Shown one piece after another: positions 53,015-60,738 of a stretch of 64,000 bases of DNA. Within the stretch, counting starts at the first letter, position 1. Each line of letters opens with the position of its first letter. The stretch is from Gloeocapsa sp. PCC 7428 (lineage in GTDB: Bacteria > Cyanobacteriota > Cyanobacteriia > Cyanobacteriales > Chroococcidiopsidaceae). The stretch is taken from NCBI RefSeq assembly GCF_000317555.1, contig NC_019745.1, forward strand, positions 806,001 to 870,000, in the 5' to 3' direction. The notes under the pieces were generated by a model, which did no database searches, was not told the origin of the DNA, and worked only from the letters and a program-made list of their open reading frames with translations. A program made the translations under genes and the position numbers.

Positions 53015-54507
53015 GATTCCTCCCGAATAACTTGTGGCACGATCGGGAGCGTAAACCAAAATGTACTTCCCTGACCTACGATACTATCTACTCCAATTGT
53101 GCCTTGATGCGCTTCTACGATTTGACGACACAAATAAAGACCTAAACCCGCACCGCCACGCCGCCCGCGCCCTTGAATAAAGCGGTGAAAAAGATATTCT
53201 TGCTCTTGAGGGGCAATTCCAGGACCGCGATCGCTGACACTTACACGCACGACGCCGCTATTTTCGGCAACAACTGCTAACTGCACTTGACTATTTAGCT
53301 TGCTAACGCGCACTGCATTACTGAGAAGATTTTGAATGACTCGTCCAATTTCTAATTCATCGCCATACACAATTGGTAAGGGCTGAGTAAGTTGCAACTC
53401 AAAGTGAAGTTTGCTTTTTGAGGCGATGCGCTCTTGATTGATTGTTTTGGTGAAGATCTTATTCCAGTCGAGAGGCTCGTAAATTAAATTTTTACTACCC
53501 GCTTCATAGCGCGAAACTTCGAGTAGCGCTTCGACAAGTTTCAGGAGGTCTTCGTTTGTTTGATAATATTCTTCAAGTATTTCGCGCCAGGTATCGCTAA
53601 CAGAACCAAACGCGCCATGTAACATTGAGCGTAAAGTACCGCGAATTGCAAGTAAAGGAGTGCGTAGATCGTGCGAAAGCGACGCAATCAGATCGTCAAG
53701 CTGGCGATTGCGTTCGTCACTGCGAGTTTGGCGCGAGTCAATTTCGCTAGCCATGCGATCGAGAATTCGCGCTAGTTGACCAATTTCATCCGCAGCTTGA
53801 AAATTCAAACGCGGCTGCATTCGCCCAGTTTCCCATGTTTGTGCTACGGATGCGAGTTGATGTAACGGGACTTCAACGCGGCGATGAAGTAGCCACAGGT
53901 TTATCCCAATACCAAGTAATAGAAGTACTGGCGCGAGAATGTTGAAAACGCGAAAGCTTTGATCGAGTCGATAAAGTTGTTGGTTGCGTCGGGCTAAAAG
54001 ATCTTCCTCGCGTTGCAGCATTGCCATAACCTGCGATCGCAGCGGATCGAATAACAGTTTTCCTGCAAGTGTCGTATTCGATTCGGGTGCTGCACCCAAA
54101 ACAACCGGCTGCGCAAATTCGCGTTGCCAGCGATTATAAAGTGTAATGATTTCATTCACGCGATGCTGTTGCTCTGGATTATCTGCTACGAGGTCGTCAA
54201 GCAGAGCAAGGGTGTTATTGAAGTCAATTTGTCCTGATTTATAAGGCTCTAGCGAAGATTCTGCCCCTGTTAGCAAGTAACCGCGTATTCCTGTTTCTTG
54301 ATCTAAAGCAGCATTGAGCAACAGTTCAGCTTGACTTTGAACTTGTAAAGTGTGTCGCACCCAACTTAATGTATCTTGACGGCGAAATTCTAGCCAAAAC
54401 CCTATCCCTGCTCTTGCACAAACGAGGATCGCTAACACCAAAACGCTGGTGTATAAAGGCGCAAGCAGCCGAGTTCTTAATAGTATAAATCCAGGAAGAC
54501 GCGGCAC
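52978..54507 (-). CDS. CHASE3-HAMP sensor histidine kinase
   Basis: This 509-residue membrane kinase has an N-terminal membrane helix ('LYTSVLVLAILVCARAGIGF'), a periplasmic CHASE3 four-helix domain (about 40-185, 'LDQETGIRGYLLTGAESSLE'), a second helix ('FNILAPVLLLLGIGINLWLL'), a HAMP linker, HisKA with 'SLSHDLRTPLLAIRGTL' and HATPase with 'NLLSNAVRVS', 'DRGPGIAPQEQ' and 'GGAGLGLYLCRQIVEAHQG'. It should sense an extracytoplasmic signal. It overlaps the NarL-type regulator gene by 37 bases. Confidence 0.94.
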   Translation of the reverse strand: MPRLPGFILLRTRLLAPLYTSVLVLAILVCARAGIGFWLEFRRQDTLSWVRHTLQVQSQAELLLNAALDQETGIRGYLLTGAESSLEPYKSGQIDFNNTLALLDDLVADNPEQQHRVNEIITLYNRWQREFAQPVVLGAAPESNTTLAGKLLFDPLRSQVMAMLQREEDLLARRNQQLYRLDQSFRVFNILAPVLLLLGIGINLWLLHRRVEVPLHQLASVAQTWETGRMQPRLNFQAADEIGQLARILDRMASEIDSRQTRSDERNRQLDDLIASLSHDLRTPLLAIRGTLRSMLHGAFGSVSDTWREILEEYYQTNEDLLKLVEALLEVSRYEAGSKNLIYEPLDWNKIFTKTINQERIASKSKLHFELQLTQPLPIVYGDELEIGRVIQNLLSNAVRVSKLNSQVQLAVVAENSGVVRVSVSDRGPGIAPQEQEYLFHRFIQGRGRRGGAGLGLYLCRQIVEAHQGTIGVDSIVGQGSTFWFTLPIVPQVIREESCLIANRQSESY

Positions 54508-54577
54508 GATCGCCGATTACACTCCATGAAGAACAAATTAACCTACCCTATACATACCAAATGCTCCTCCAATCTGC

Positions 54578-54838
54578 TTAATGACTTTTGTAATTTGAAG
54601 ATATGTTCAAGGGTAAATAGACGGCAAATGTGCTACCTTTTCCTAACTCACTGTGTACCTGTAAGTTACCTCCGTGTGCTTGCACAATTGCTCGCGCGAT
54701 CGCAAGTCCTAACCCTGAACCACCTGTATGACGCGCGCGATCGCTGCGTCACAACCAAATCTCCCTCAAATAAACCGCTCTCAACTGCAACCATGTCGCC
54801 AAAAGTGTCACCCAAGGTCACTTCAACAGGCATAGGAG
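54578..54838 (-). pseudogene. Fused remnants: RND efflux adaptor tail joined to a histidine kinase tail
   Basis: No intact gene is here, but two recognisable protein ends are. From about 54838 leftward one frame reads 'PMPVEVTLGDTFGDMVAVES' and 'GLFEGDLVVTQRS', the C-terminal part of a CusB/HlyD-type RND efflux adaptor. From about 54745 another frame reads 'RHTGGSGLGLAIARAIVQAH', 'GGNLQVHSELGKGSTFAVYL' and ends at a TAA at 54578, the final HATPase segment of a sensor kinase. The switch occurs at GCGATCGC (54737-54744). The pieces suggest a deletion that removed most of a metal-efflux operon and its sensor kinase. Confidence 0.75.
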
Positions 54839-54839
54839 T

Positions 54840-54945
54840 TACGCACTTGCCCCCTAAATCCACGCCACGTGCTACAACGGGGAACACCCCCAAGGGCGCA
54901 GTGGCTCCCCACCTGTGGGAGACTTATAATTTGATTCTCCCTAAA
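54840..54945. repeat. GC-rich dispersed repeat, family R2 (copy 3)
   Basis: 'gccccctaaatccacgccac', 'gtgctacaacggggaac' and 'gcagtggctccccacc' match, in the opposite orientation, the block at 41470-41612. It abuts the adaptor remnant. Confidence 0.65.
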
Positions 54946-54948
54946 GAG

Positions 54949-55082
54949 GGCTAGGCGGTTGAAACCGCAGCAATACATAATACAAAACCTATTTTCATAG
55001 GTTTCTACGATCCTAATTTTTCATAGTCCACGGAGGTGGACTTTGTTTGTCAAGCTTAGCGAATTTATTCGCCAAGCTCTAC
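54949..55082. repeat. Dispersed hairpin repeat, family R1 (copy 5)
   Basis: 'ggcggttgaaaccgc', 'aaacctattttcataggttt', 'agtccacggaggtggact' and 'agcgaatttattcgc' occur in order, the same order as at 13515. The last unit runs into the 3' end of the methyltransferase gene and provides its stop codon. Confidence 0.8.
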
Positions 55083-55697
55083 AGAAGCTGTAGCAATCAT
55101 TAACCCCCATACAACCCCAAAGCGAACTCTTGTAGCACGGGAAATTTGATATCCTGCGGATGTCAGTAAAGAATGAAACTCTGCTTGCGTGTAACATTGC
55201 TTGTAAGCTGGGTCAAAAATAGGCAACACCCAATCGCAGATTCTACACAGCAAATAATCTTTACACCAATCCAAAATAACGACGCAACCATTCGGTTTGA
55301 GGACGCGTTTCATCTCTAGCAAAGCCGCATGAGGATCGTCAAAATAGTGAAACGAACTCGCACACACGATCGCATCGAAACTTTGATCGGCAAAGGGCAA
55401 CTTTGATGCGGGCGCAACATAAAACGAAACCTGCGGATAATTCTGGCATTTTTCGCGGGCGATCGCGAGCATCTTCTCGGAAATATCCACCCCAACGATC
55501 TTTTGCTGAGGATTATCAACGAGTAGTAGCCGTTCAAACTCTCCTGTTCCACAGGCAACATCGAGTACAGTTGCAGTTGGTGAAATATCTGCCCAAGCTT
55601 GGAGAAACGATAACGTACTACCAACATAGTGACTCCAGCGTTGATCGTAAGTTGCTGCTATGTTGTCATATTGCTGACGAACCTTAGTTTCAGTCAT
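55065..55697 (-). CDS. UbiE-like class I SAM-dependent methyltransferase
   Basis: This 210-residue methyltransferase shows 'YDNIAATYDQRWSHYVGSTL' at the N-terminus, motif I 'VLDVACGTGEFERLLL', motif II 'VGVDISEKMLAIAREK' and 'FDAIVCASSFHYFDDPHAAL' as motif IV. The substrate is unknown. The ATG at 55697 is preferred over GTG 55724. The final 'VELGE' and stop derive from an R1 repeat ('cgaataaattcg'), so the natural C-terminus may have been replaced. It lies 39 bases downstream of a DUF305 gene and is probably in the same transcript, under the MerR-type promoter at 56432. Confidence 0.88.
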   Translation of the reverse strand: MTETKVRQQYDNIAATYDQRWSHYVGSTLSFLQAWADISPTATVLDVACGTGEFERLLLVDNPQQKIVGVDISEKMLAIAREKCQNYPQVSFYVAPASKLPFADQSFDAIVCASSFHYFDDPHAALLEMKRVLKPNGCVVILDWCKDYLLCRICDWVLPIFDPAYKQCYTQAEFHSLLTSAGYQISRATRVRFGVVWGLMIATASVELGE

Positions 55698-55736
55698 CGT
55701 GTATCGCCTTGTCCGTGTCTTCACCCTAATTCCTGC

Positions 55737-56399
55737 TTATTGCTGATACCAAGCTTGTCGCCAGGCTTGCATCTGCTTAATTTCCGCTTCTTGTGAATTG
55801 ATAATTTCTTGCGCCAATTTTCTAATTTCAGGACGCTGGGATTTATTCAAAGCATCTTGCGCCATAATTACAGCACCTTCGTGATGGGGAATCATCGCAT
55901 CGATGAAACGCCGATCAAATTCAGCATCAGCGGCTCCTAAATCGCCATGCATCATCATGCTATGCATTTGCTGTTGCGACATTGGTACCGTCTCACCTGT
56001 CTGAGGATTGTAAGCAACTGGGGTGTTACTTGCTTGCGGATACCATGCTTGTCGCCATTGCTGTAGCTGTGCAATTTCCCTCTGCTGTACTGCAATAATC
56101 TCTGTTGCTAGCTCTTTAATTTCTGCACGTTGCGATTTCTCTAAAGCTGCTTGCGCCATTTCTACCGCACCTTGATGGTGTGGAACCATTGCATCAATAA
56201 ACCGCCAGTCGTAGTTTGCATCCGCAGGACCTAAATCCATTGCCATCGCATGATTCATACCATGATGCGGCATTTGCTGTGTGCTTTGTGTGTTTGCTCT
56301 TGGTGTTGGAGTTGGCGGAACCGCTGCACAAGATGCGATGAACCCACCCGTTGCGGCGATCGCTACAATATTTAACGCAAAACGCTTTTTTAAAAGCAT
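55737..56399 (-). CDS. Double-DUF305 lipoprotein (CopM-like)
   Basis: This 220-residue exported protein has a lipoprotein signal ending 'GGFIASC' (Cys24) and two DUF305 domains: 'FIDAMVPHHQGAVEMAQAAL' and 'FIDAMIPHHEGAVIMAQDAL', each ending 'QxWRQAWY'. DUF305 proteins form four-helix bundles rich in His and Met. The Synechocystis member CopM binds copper in the periplasm. The Met/His clusters 'MPHHGMNHAMAMD' and 'QQQMHSMMMHGD' would bind soft metals. It is transcribed from a MerR-type promoter and followed by a methyltransferase gene. The copper role is inferred from the family and from the second locus at 59.9-63.5 kb. Confidence 0.9.
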   Translation of the reverse strand: MLLKKRFALNIVAIAATGGFIASCAAVPPTPTPRANTQSTQQMPHHGMNHAMAMDLGPADANYDWRFIDAMVPHHQGAVEMAQAALEKSQRAEIKELATEIIAVQQREIAQLQQWRQAWYPQASNTPVAYNPQTGETVPMSQQQMHSMMMHGDLGAADAEFDRRFIDAMIPHHEGAVIMAQDALNKSQRPEIRKLAQEIINSQEAEIKQMQAWRQAWYQQ

Positions 56400-56431
56400 C
56401 TTTGAATTCTCTCCTCAGAACAAACATTTTC

Positions 56432-56463
56432 ATCTTATATTCTCTAGTTAACTAGAGAGTCAA
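56432..56463 (-). promoter_or_regulatory. MerR-type promoter/operator of the DUF305 lipoprotein gene
   Basis: On the minus strand, -35 TTGACT (56463-56458) and -10 TAAGAT (56437-56432) are separated by 20 bases. The spacer and last -35 base contain the perfect palindrome TCTCTAGTTAACTAGAGA (56441-56458). An overlong spacer holding a palindrome is the hallmark of MerR-activated promoters. It matches the promoter at 59760-59791. Confidence 0.75.
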
Positions 56464-56571
56464 GAAATGAGGCGATCGCGCCACACCTTACTTAGTTTGC
56501 TCCACAAAAATGAAATAAAGATGAAATTGCGCTCTTCAAAGCAGCTTTCTCTCTCTTTCTTCTACTCACGA

Positions 56572-58509
56572 CTAACTTACCGGAACTGTAAAATAAAACT
56601 GGCTTCCCTGATTTTTACCTGCGGATTCAGCCCAAATTTGTCCTCCCAAACCTTGAACGATCTGGCGACAAATTGCGAGTCCTAGCCCTGTTCCACTAGA
56701 GATGCGTCGAAGATATTCTTCTTCTTGCGAAAACCGAGTAAATATAACTTCTAACTGGTTTGGTTCAATACCTCTACCCATATCCGCAACGCACACCTCA
56801 ATCATCGAAATGCGTTTAGATGCTAGCTTATTTTTTAGCGTGCGCGCGCTAACTGTCACTTTTCCACCAGGTGCAAACTTTAAAGCATTATCAATCAATT
56901 TAGTAAAAACTTGAACAAGTCCTTCGCCATCTGCTAAAACAAGCGGTAATTTTGGCGGTAGTATTACTTCTATTTGCGCTAACTGTTGTGGCGACCACCA
57001 AGCCTTGAGGCTATTCAGTGCTAAGTTAAGACATTCCTGGAGTGAAATTGGTTCTAATTGCCAGTGAATTTGACCACTTTCTAAGCGCGAGAGTGTAATA
57101 AAGTCTTGAGTGAGTTTCCGCAAACGTTCAGCATCGGTCAAAGCGGTTTGCAGCATGACTTGCTGCATTTCTAACGTCATCTCTGGCTCGGTTGCTAGAG
57201 TTTCCAAACAAATTTGGATTGTCGATAAAGGAGTACGCAATTCATGACCGACGATCGCAATTAAATTACTGCGAGTGCGTTCTAATGCGGCTAATTGATT
57301 ATTGAGTTCTTCAAGGCGAATATACGCTTGTGCTTGAATTAAAGCAACACCGACTTGATTGGCGATCGCTTCAACTAAAGCAATATCATGTTCTTGCCAA
57401 ATATAAGGTTCTGCGCCGGTGTGATGAATTTCTAACATTCCCAACAACGTTTCTTGGTAAATCACAGGAACGAGTAACCAAGAACGAATTCCCGAACGCG
57501 ATAAGAGAGTTGTTAACGCCGGATTTGCTTGTAAACTCGGAAGTTTGGTGACATCTGTAACCGCGATCGCTTTTTCGGTGGCTACCGCCGCTTGAAATAA
57601 AGGATTCTCGACTAAAAGCCAAGTTTCCCCTTGTAATGATGTCATTCCAGGCGCTAGCGCTTCGTACTCAATCGTTACATCTTGATAAATGCGATCGCAG
57701 CGGTAAAGTAAACAGCGACAATGCTCAAAAGTTTGCCCTAACTCTTGTACAGCCGTTGTGAGAATCTCGTGTAAATTCAGCGATCGGCGAATGGCGGCGG
57801 TGATCGAATTTACGAGACGTTCTTGGCGTTCTTGCGTTGCGATCGTACGATAAGCTTTCAACAGACGATACTGACTTGCTTGCAAATGCGTCACCAAGCG
57901 TTCCGTAAATGTGACAGCATCAATGTTTCCCCGCCCCACCGACGCCATCATCGGAATCGCATTTAAACCAAACCTAATTCGCACCTGTTGTATCTTCTGC
58001 GCTAATTCTGGTCGATAGACTAAAATTCTGGCGAGTAAAAGATGCGCAACTTGACAACTAATCTGGCGATCAAATGTCCAAATTCCATCAAACTGTCGCG
58101 CCTGATCGATGACTGGCGGTGTATCAGGTGTAAAATGTTCTTGACAAATTAGGCAAGCTGTGTAATCTTGACCAACAACAACTAAATGCCATTCATTAAC
58201 TAGCTGATCTTGGCGATCAAAAGGAATTGTCTCATAAGGCTCGGCAGCAGCGGCAAAGTTAGATTCTGGGGTTGCCAAAACATAAACTTGATCTGTGCGC
58301 TGCGCAATTTGCTGATAGCGTCTTGTTTCGGCACGATAAAAGCGCTCGCGTTGAAAGTTGGCGATGACTAGCGGTTTATCTTTCCCGTTGAGTACTAAAT
58401 CTTCGATCGCGTGCGATAGCGCCGTCAAGGAAGACTTAAAATATCTTTGGGTGTGTAAATCAGGTCGGGCTTGAAGTAACTCCTGGAGTGGAGAATGCGA
58501 AATTCTCAT
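56572..58509 (-). CDS. DICT-GAF sensor histidine kinase
   Basis: This 645-residue soluble kinase has an N-terminal DICT sensory domain (about 15-180, 'RYFKSSLTALSHAIEDLVLN', 'VIANFQRERFYRAETRRY'), which occurs beside diguanylate cyclases and kinases in cyanobacteria. A GAF domain (about 230-400), HisKA with 'IVGHELRTPLSTIQICLETL' and HATPase with 'LIDNALKFAPGGK', 'DMGRGIEPNQLE' and 'GTGLGLAICRQIVQGLGG' follow. DICT is thought to sense light or redox-linked signals together with GAF domains. The ATG at 58509 or 58515 is the start. It is the last of four same-strand genes (Hli, pentapeptide, DUF1830, kinase). Confidence 0.93.
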   Translation of the reverse strand: MRISHSPLQELLQARPDLHTQRYFKSSLTALSHAIEDLVLNGKDKPLVIANFQRERFYRAETRRYQQIAQRTDQVYVLATPESNFAAAAEPYETIPFDRQDQLVNEWHLVVVGQDYTACLICQEHFTPDTPPVIDQARQFDGIWTFDRQISCQVAHLLLARILVYRPELAQKIQQVRIRFGLNAIPMMASVGRGNIDAVTFTERLVTHLQASQYRLLKAYRTIATQERQERLVNSITAAIRRSLNLHEILTTAVQELGQTFEHCRCLLYRCDRIYQDVTIEYEALAPGMTSLQGETWLLVENPLFQAAVATEKAIAVTDVTKLPSLQANPALTTLLSRSGIRSWLLVPVIYQETLLGMLEIHHTGAEPYIWQEHDIALVEAIANQVGVALIQAQAYIRLEELNNQLAALERTRSNLIAIVGHELRTPLSTIQICLETLATEPEMTLEMQQVMLQTALTDAERLRKLTQDFITLSRLESGQIHWQLEPISLQECLNLALNSLKAWWSPQQLAQIEVILPPKLPLVLADGEGLVQVFTKLIDNALKFAPGGKVTVSARTLKNKLASKRISMIEVCVADMGRGIEPNQLEVIFTRFSQEEEYLRRISSGTGLGLAICRQIVQGLGGQIWAESAGKNQGSQFYFTVPVS

Positions 58510-58569
58510 CACCAATTGTGCGGTAAAACCATTACTTGAATAACCCCAGCGCAGACGGCAAGGGCTAAG

Positions 58570-58839
58570 TTAAATTATCTCTCCAGATCCTTCATGAACC
58601 TGCAAGATTGAACAAAGAATTTTATCGAATAAAGTCGCGTTAACAAGTTGACTTGTGTGGATTTCTAACTCGGCTTCTGGCGGTGCTGTAAATAAAAGCG
58701 TTTGTCCAGGAAAAACCGTTCGTTCAAAGTACCAGTTAGGGATGTTAGAAATACGGGTAATCTGCAACAGGCTAGTACGATTGACGTAGCAACACAAGAT
58801 TTGGCGATCGCATTGAGTCGTTGAGGCAATTTGAGTCAT
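58570..58839 (-). CDS. DUF1830 family protein
   Basis: This 89-residue soluble protein matches the cyanobacterial DUF1830 family: 'ILCCYVNRTSLLQITRISNI', then 'NWYFERTVFPGQTLLFTAPP' and 'ELEIHTSQLVNA'. The family is small, beta-rich and of unknown function, and it tends to occur near DICT-domain and light-stress genes, as here. The two adjacent cysteines are conserved in many members. It lies between the pentapeptide gene and the DICT kinase gene on the same strand. Confidence 0.88.
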   Translation of the reverse strand: MTQIASTTQCDRQILCCYVNRTSLLQITRISNIPNWYFERTVFPGQTLLFTAPPEAELEIHTSQLVNATLFDKILCSILQVHEGSGEII

Positions 58840-58866
58840 AGTATCAATCCTTACTTAGTTGTCCTG

Positions 58867-59346
58867 CTAATTTGCAAGTAAGTCTCCACTTAAGTTTGCC
58901 TCATTTAAAATGGTTTGGCTCAAATCTGCGCCACTAATATCGACTAATCTTATTTCTGCGTATCGCAGATCCGCACCCTTTAACTTTGCTTTGGTTAACT
59001 TTGTACGTACTAATTGTGCTAGCCGCAAATCTGCTTTAACTAGCACTGCTTCGCTCAAATCTACTTCACTGAGGTTTGCTTTAATTAAAATTGACCGACT
59101 CAAGTTTGCTTTGTGTAAAGTTGCTTGAGTTAAATTAGCCCTCCACAAAATTGCACTTGTCAAGTTTGCAGAACTCAGATGCGCTTGTCTTAAGTTTGCA
59201 GCAGTCAGGTTAGTGCGTGCTAAGTCTGCACCCCAAAGAATGGCACCTTGCAGATTAACTTCACTTAAATTAACGCCCCGCAAATTGACAAAACTAAAAT
59301 CTCTCTCACCTGCTGCATACCGCCGATTTAGTTCATCAGCATTCAT
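58867..59346 (-). CDS. Pentapeptide repeat protein
   Basis: This 159-residue protein is built almost entirely of A(D/N)LXX pentapeptides from residue 20 onward ('LRGVNLSEVNLQGAILWGAD' and so on), which fold as a right-handed quadrilateral beta-helix. It has a short N-terminal cap with 'MNADELNRRYAAGERDF', typical of a cyanobacterial subgroup. No signal peptide or enzymatic domain is attached. Functions vary widely; some members mimic DNA or act in photosynthetic membranes. The stress cluster context suggests a protective or scaffold role. Confidence 0.93.
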   Translation of the reverse strand: MNADELNRRYAAGERDFSFVNLRGVNLSEVNLQGAILWGADLARTNLTAANLRQAHLSSANLTSAILWRANLTQATLHKANLSRSILIKANLSEVDLSEAVLVKADLRLAQLVRTKLTKAKLKGADLRYAEIRLVDISGADLSQTILNEANLSGDLLAN

Positions 59347-59414
59347 AGTAATCGTGTTTCACGCCGTTTGATGTCGTGCGCTTGAGTATTTGCTGACAAG
59401 ATTGAGATTTTAAT

Positions 59415-59627
59415 TTAAGACAAATTGGTAAAAAATCCAATTAAACCCTGTCCCGTCACAACTTCTAGCACGAGTAAAGAGACAAAACCAATCATCGCTA
59501 AGCGACCATTCAGCAGTTCAGCGTGAGGTGTGAACCCAGTTTGACTTTCTTGGACGTACATTTTTGGTTCAATGGCAAATGTATTTGCTAAACCCCGCTC
59601 ATCGACTACATATTGGCGTGCGCTCAT
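59415..59627 (-). CDS. High light-inducible protein (Hli/SCP)
   Basis: This 70-residue single-helix protein has the chlorophyll-binding signature 'AELLNGRLAMIGFVSLLVLE' near residues 36-55, with the Glu and Arg ligands (ExxNxR) of the light-harvesting superfamily. A flexible N-terminus precedes it, and a short 'GLIGFFTNLS' tail follows. Such proteins sit in the thylakoid membrane and protect photosystem II assembly intermediates and chlorophyll under high light. It is the first gene of the Hli/pentapeptide/DUF1830/DICT-kinase group, and the upstream AT-rich region (59630-59750) must hold its promoter. Confidence 0.95.
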   Translation of the reverse strand: MSARQYVVDERGLANTFAIEPKMYVQESQTGFTPHAELLNGRLAMIGFVSLLVLEVVTGQGLIGFFTNLS

Positions 59628-59759
59628 AGGATTTTCCTCATGTTTGTTTAACTATGTAAATAAATGTAACAGATAATCTTAAATTTTGTAAAGATTTTTA
59701 TAAAAATTGTTACATAAAGTAGTTTTACAACTTTGGAAAAGGAATTTTTGATATTTCGC

Positions 59760-59791
59760 TTGATTCTCTAGTCAAGTAGAGAGTTTACAAT
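59760..59791 (+). promoter_or_regulatory. MerR-type promoter/operator of the copper cluster
   Basis: -35 TTGATT (59760-59765) and -10 TACAAT (59786-59791) are separated by exactly 20 bases. The spacer holds CTCTAGTCAAGTAGAGAG (59766-59783), with CTCTA and TAGAG half-sites at the same spacing as at 56441-56458. The predicted start of transcription is near 59798, about 90 bases before the DUF305 ATG. Confidence 0.8.
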
Positions 59792-59887
59792 GCAATTAAA
59801 GTAACTCTCAAACACAAAGCAGTATTTAACTGGTGAGATATACCGTGCGGTAGTCGGATAGTTGCTTTGGTGAACAAAGGGGGCAAT

Positions 59888-60505
59888 ATGCTCAAAAAAT
59901 CAGTAATTTATGGGCTTGTGGGCGTACTTGCGGGTAGTGCAATTCCAGCTTTCATCATTAGTGGTAGAGCAAATAGCCAAGCAGTGCGATCTTCTCCTTG
60001 CCATATGACCATGCATAGCGCCATGGCTGGGAGACAACAACAGCACTTCATCGAAATGATGATTCCGCATCATCAAGAAGCAGTCGATATGGCAGAGTTA
60101 GCCTTGGCAAAAGCTCAACGTCCTGAAATTAGAAATTTGGCTGAAACGATTAAAACCGAGCAAACACGGGAAATTGAGCAAATGCGATCGTGGTACAAAC
60201 AGTGGTATGGCACTGAGGTACCTGCAAACTCGATGAGTGATATGGGAATGCATCGCAGTCGAGGACAAGGAATGCAGGGAATGATGATGCGAACGGATAT
60301 GGAATCTTTGAGAACCGCATCTGACTTCGATCGAGAATTCATTCGTCAGATGATTCCACATCATCGCTCAGGAGTCATGATGGCACGAATGGTTGCTAAC
60401 CGAGCAGAACGTCCAGAAATTCGTAACTTGGCACAATCAATTATTCAGTCGCAATCGACCGAAATTGCTCAAATGCAGCAATGGTATCAAGCCTGGTATC
60501 AGTAG
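59888..60505 (+). CDS. Double-DUF305 exported protein
   Basis: This 205-residue protein has a hydrophobic N-terminus (residues 5-28, 'SVIYGLVGVLAGSAIPAFII') serving as signal or anchor, and two DUF305 domains: 'FIEMMIPHHQEAVDMAELAL' with 'EIEQMRSWYKQWYG', and 'FIRQMIPHHRSGVMMARMVA' with 'EIAQMQQWYQAWYQ'. His-His pairs and Met clusters ('MGMHRSRGQGMQGMMMR') suit copper binding. ATG 59888 is preferred; TTG at 59867 adds seven residues. It is the first gene of an operon with the HMA chaperone (22 bases after), the P-type ATPase and the cupredoxin, driven by the MerR-type promoter. Confidence 0.9.
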   Translation: MLKKSVIYGLVGVLAGSAIPAFIISGRANSQAVRSSPCHMTMHSAMAGRQQQHFIEMMIPHHQEAVDMAELALAKAQRPEIRNLAETIKTEQTREIEQMRSWYKQWYGTEVPANSMSDMGMHRSRGQGMQGMMMRTDMESLRTASDFDREFIRQMIPHHRSGVMMARMVANRAERPEIRNLAQSIIQSQSTEIAQMQQWYQAWYQ

Positions 60506-60527
60506 ATTTTTCATTCATCCAAAAACT

Positions 60528-60722
60528 ATGACACTTACACTTAAAGTTCCTAAAATGGCGTGTTCAGCTTGCGTAAACACAATTACTCAAGCAATTCGCT
60601 CAGTAGATACCAACGCAACAGTTCAAGCTGAACCAAAGACAAAACTCGTCAACATTGAGACTCAAGCATCAGCAACCGCAATTAAAGAAGCTTTAGCATC
60701 TGTCGGATATCCCGCTGCTTAA
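60528..60722 (+). CDS. Heavy-metal-associated (HMA) domain copper chaperone
   Basis: This 64-residue protein is a single HMA domain with the metal-binding Cys12 and Cys15 ('[12 protein letters not shown]'). It should carry Cu(I) to the ATPase encoded 16 bases downstream, like Atx1/CopZ. It has the ferredoxin-like beta-alpha-beta pattern and ends '[10 protein letters not shown]'. An upstream start at 60393 overlaps the DUF305 gene in another frame and is not supported. It is distinct from the HMA domain of the ATPase itself. Confidence 0.93.
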   Translation: MTLTLKVPKMACSACVNTITQAIRSVDTNATVQAEPKTKLVNIETQASATAIKEALASVGYPAA

Positions 60723-60738
60723 TCACAAGGATTCTCTC

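Noticed and set aside
54526-54954. 142-codon plus-strand frame
   Set aside because: It crosses the kinase/adaptor remnants in antisense and then an R2 repeat, so it is not a gene.
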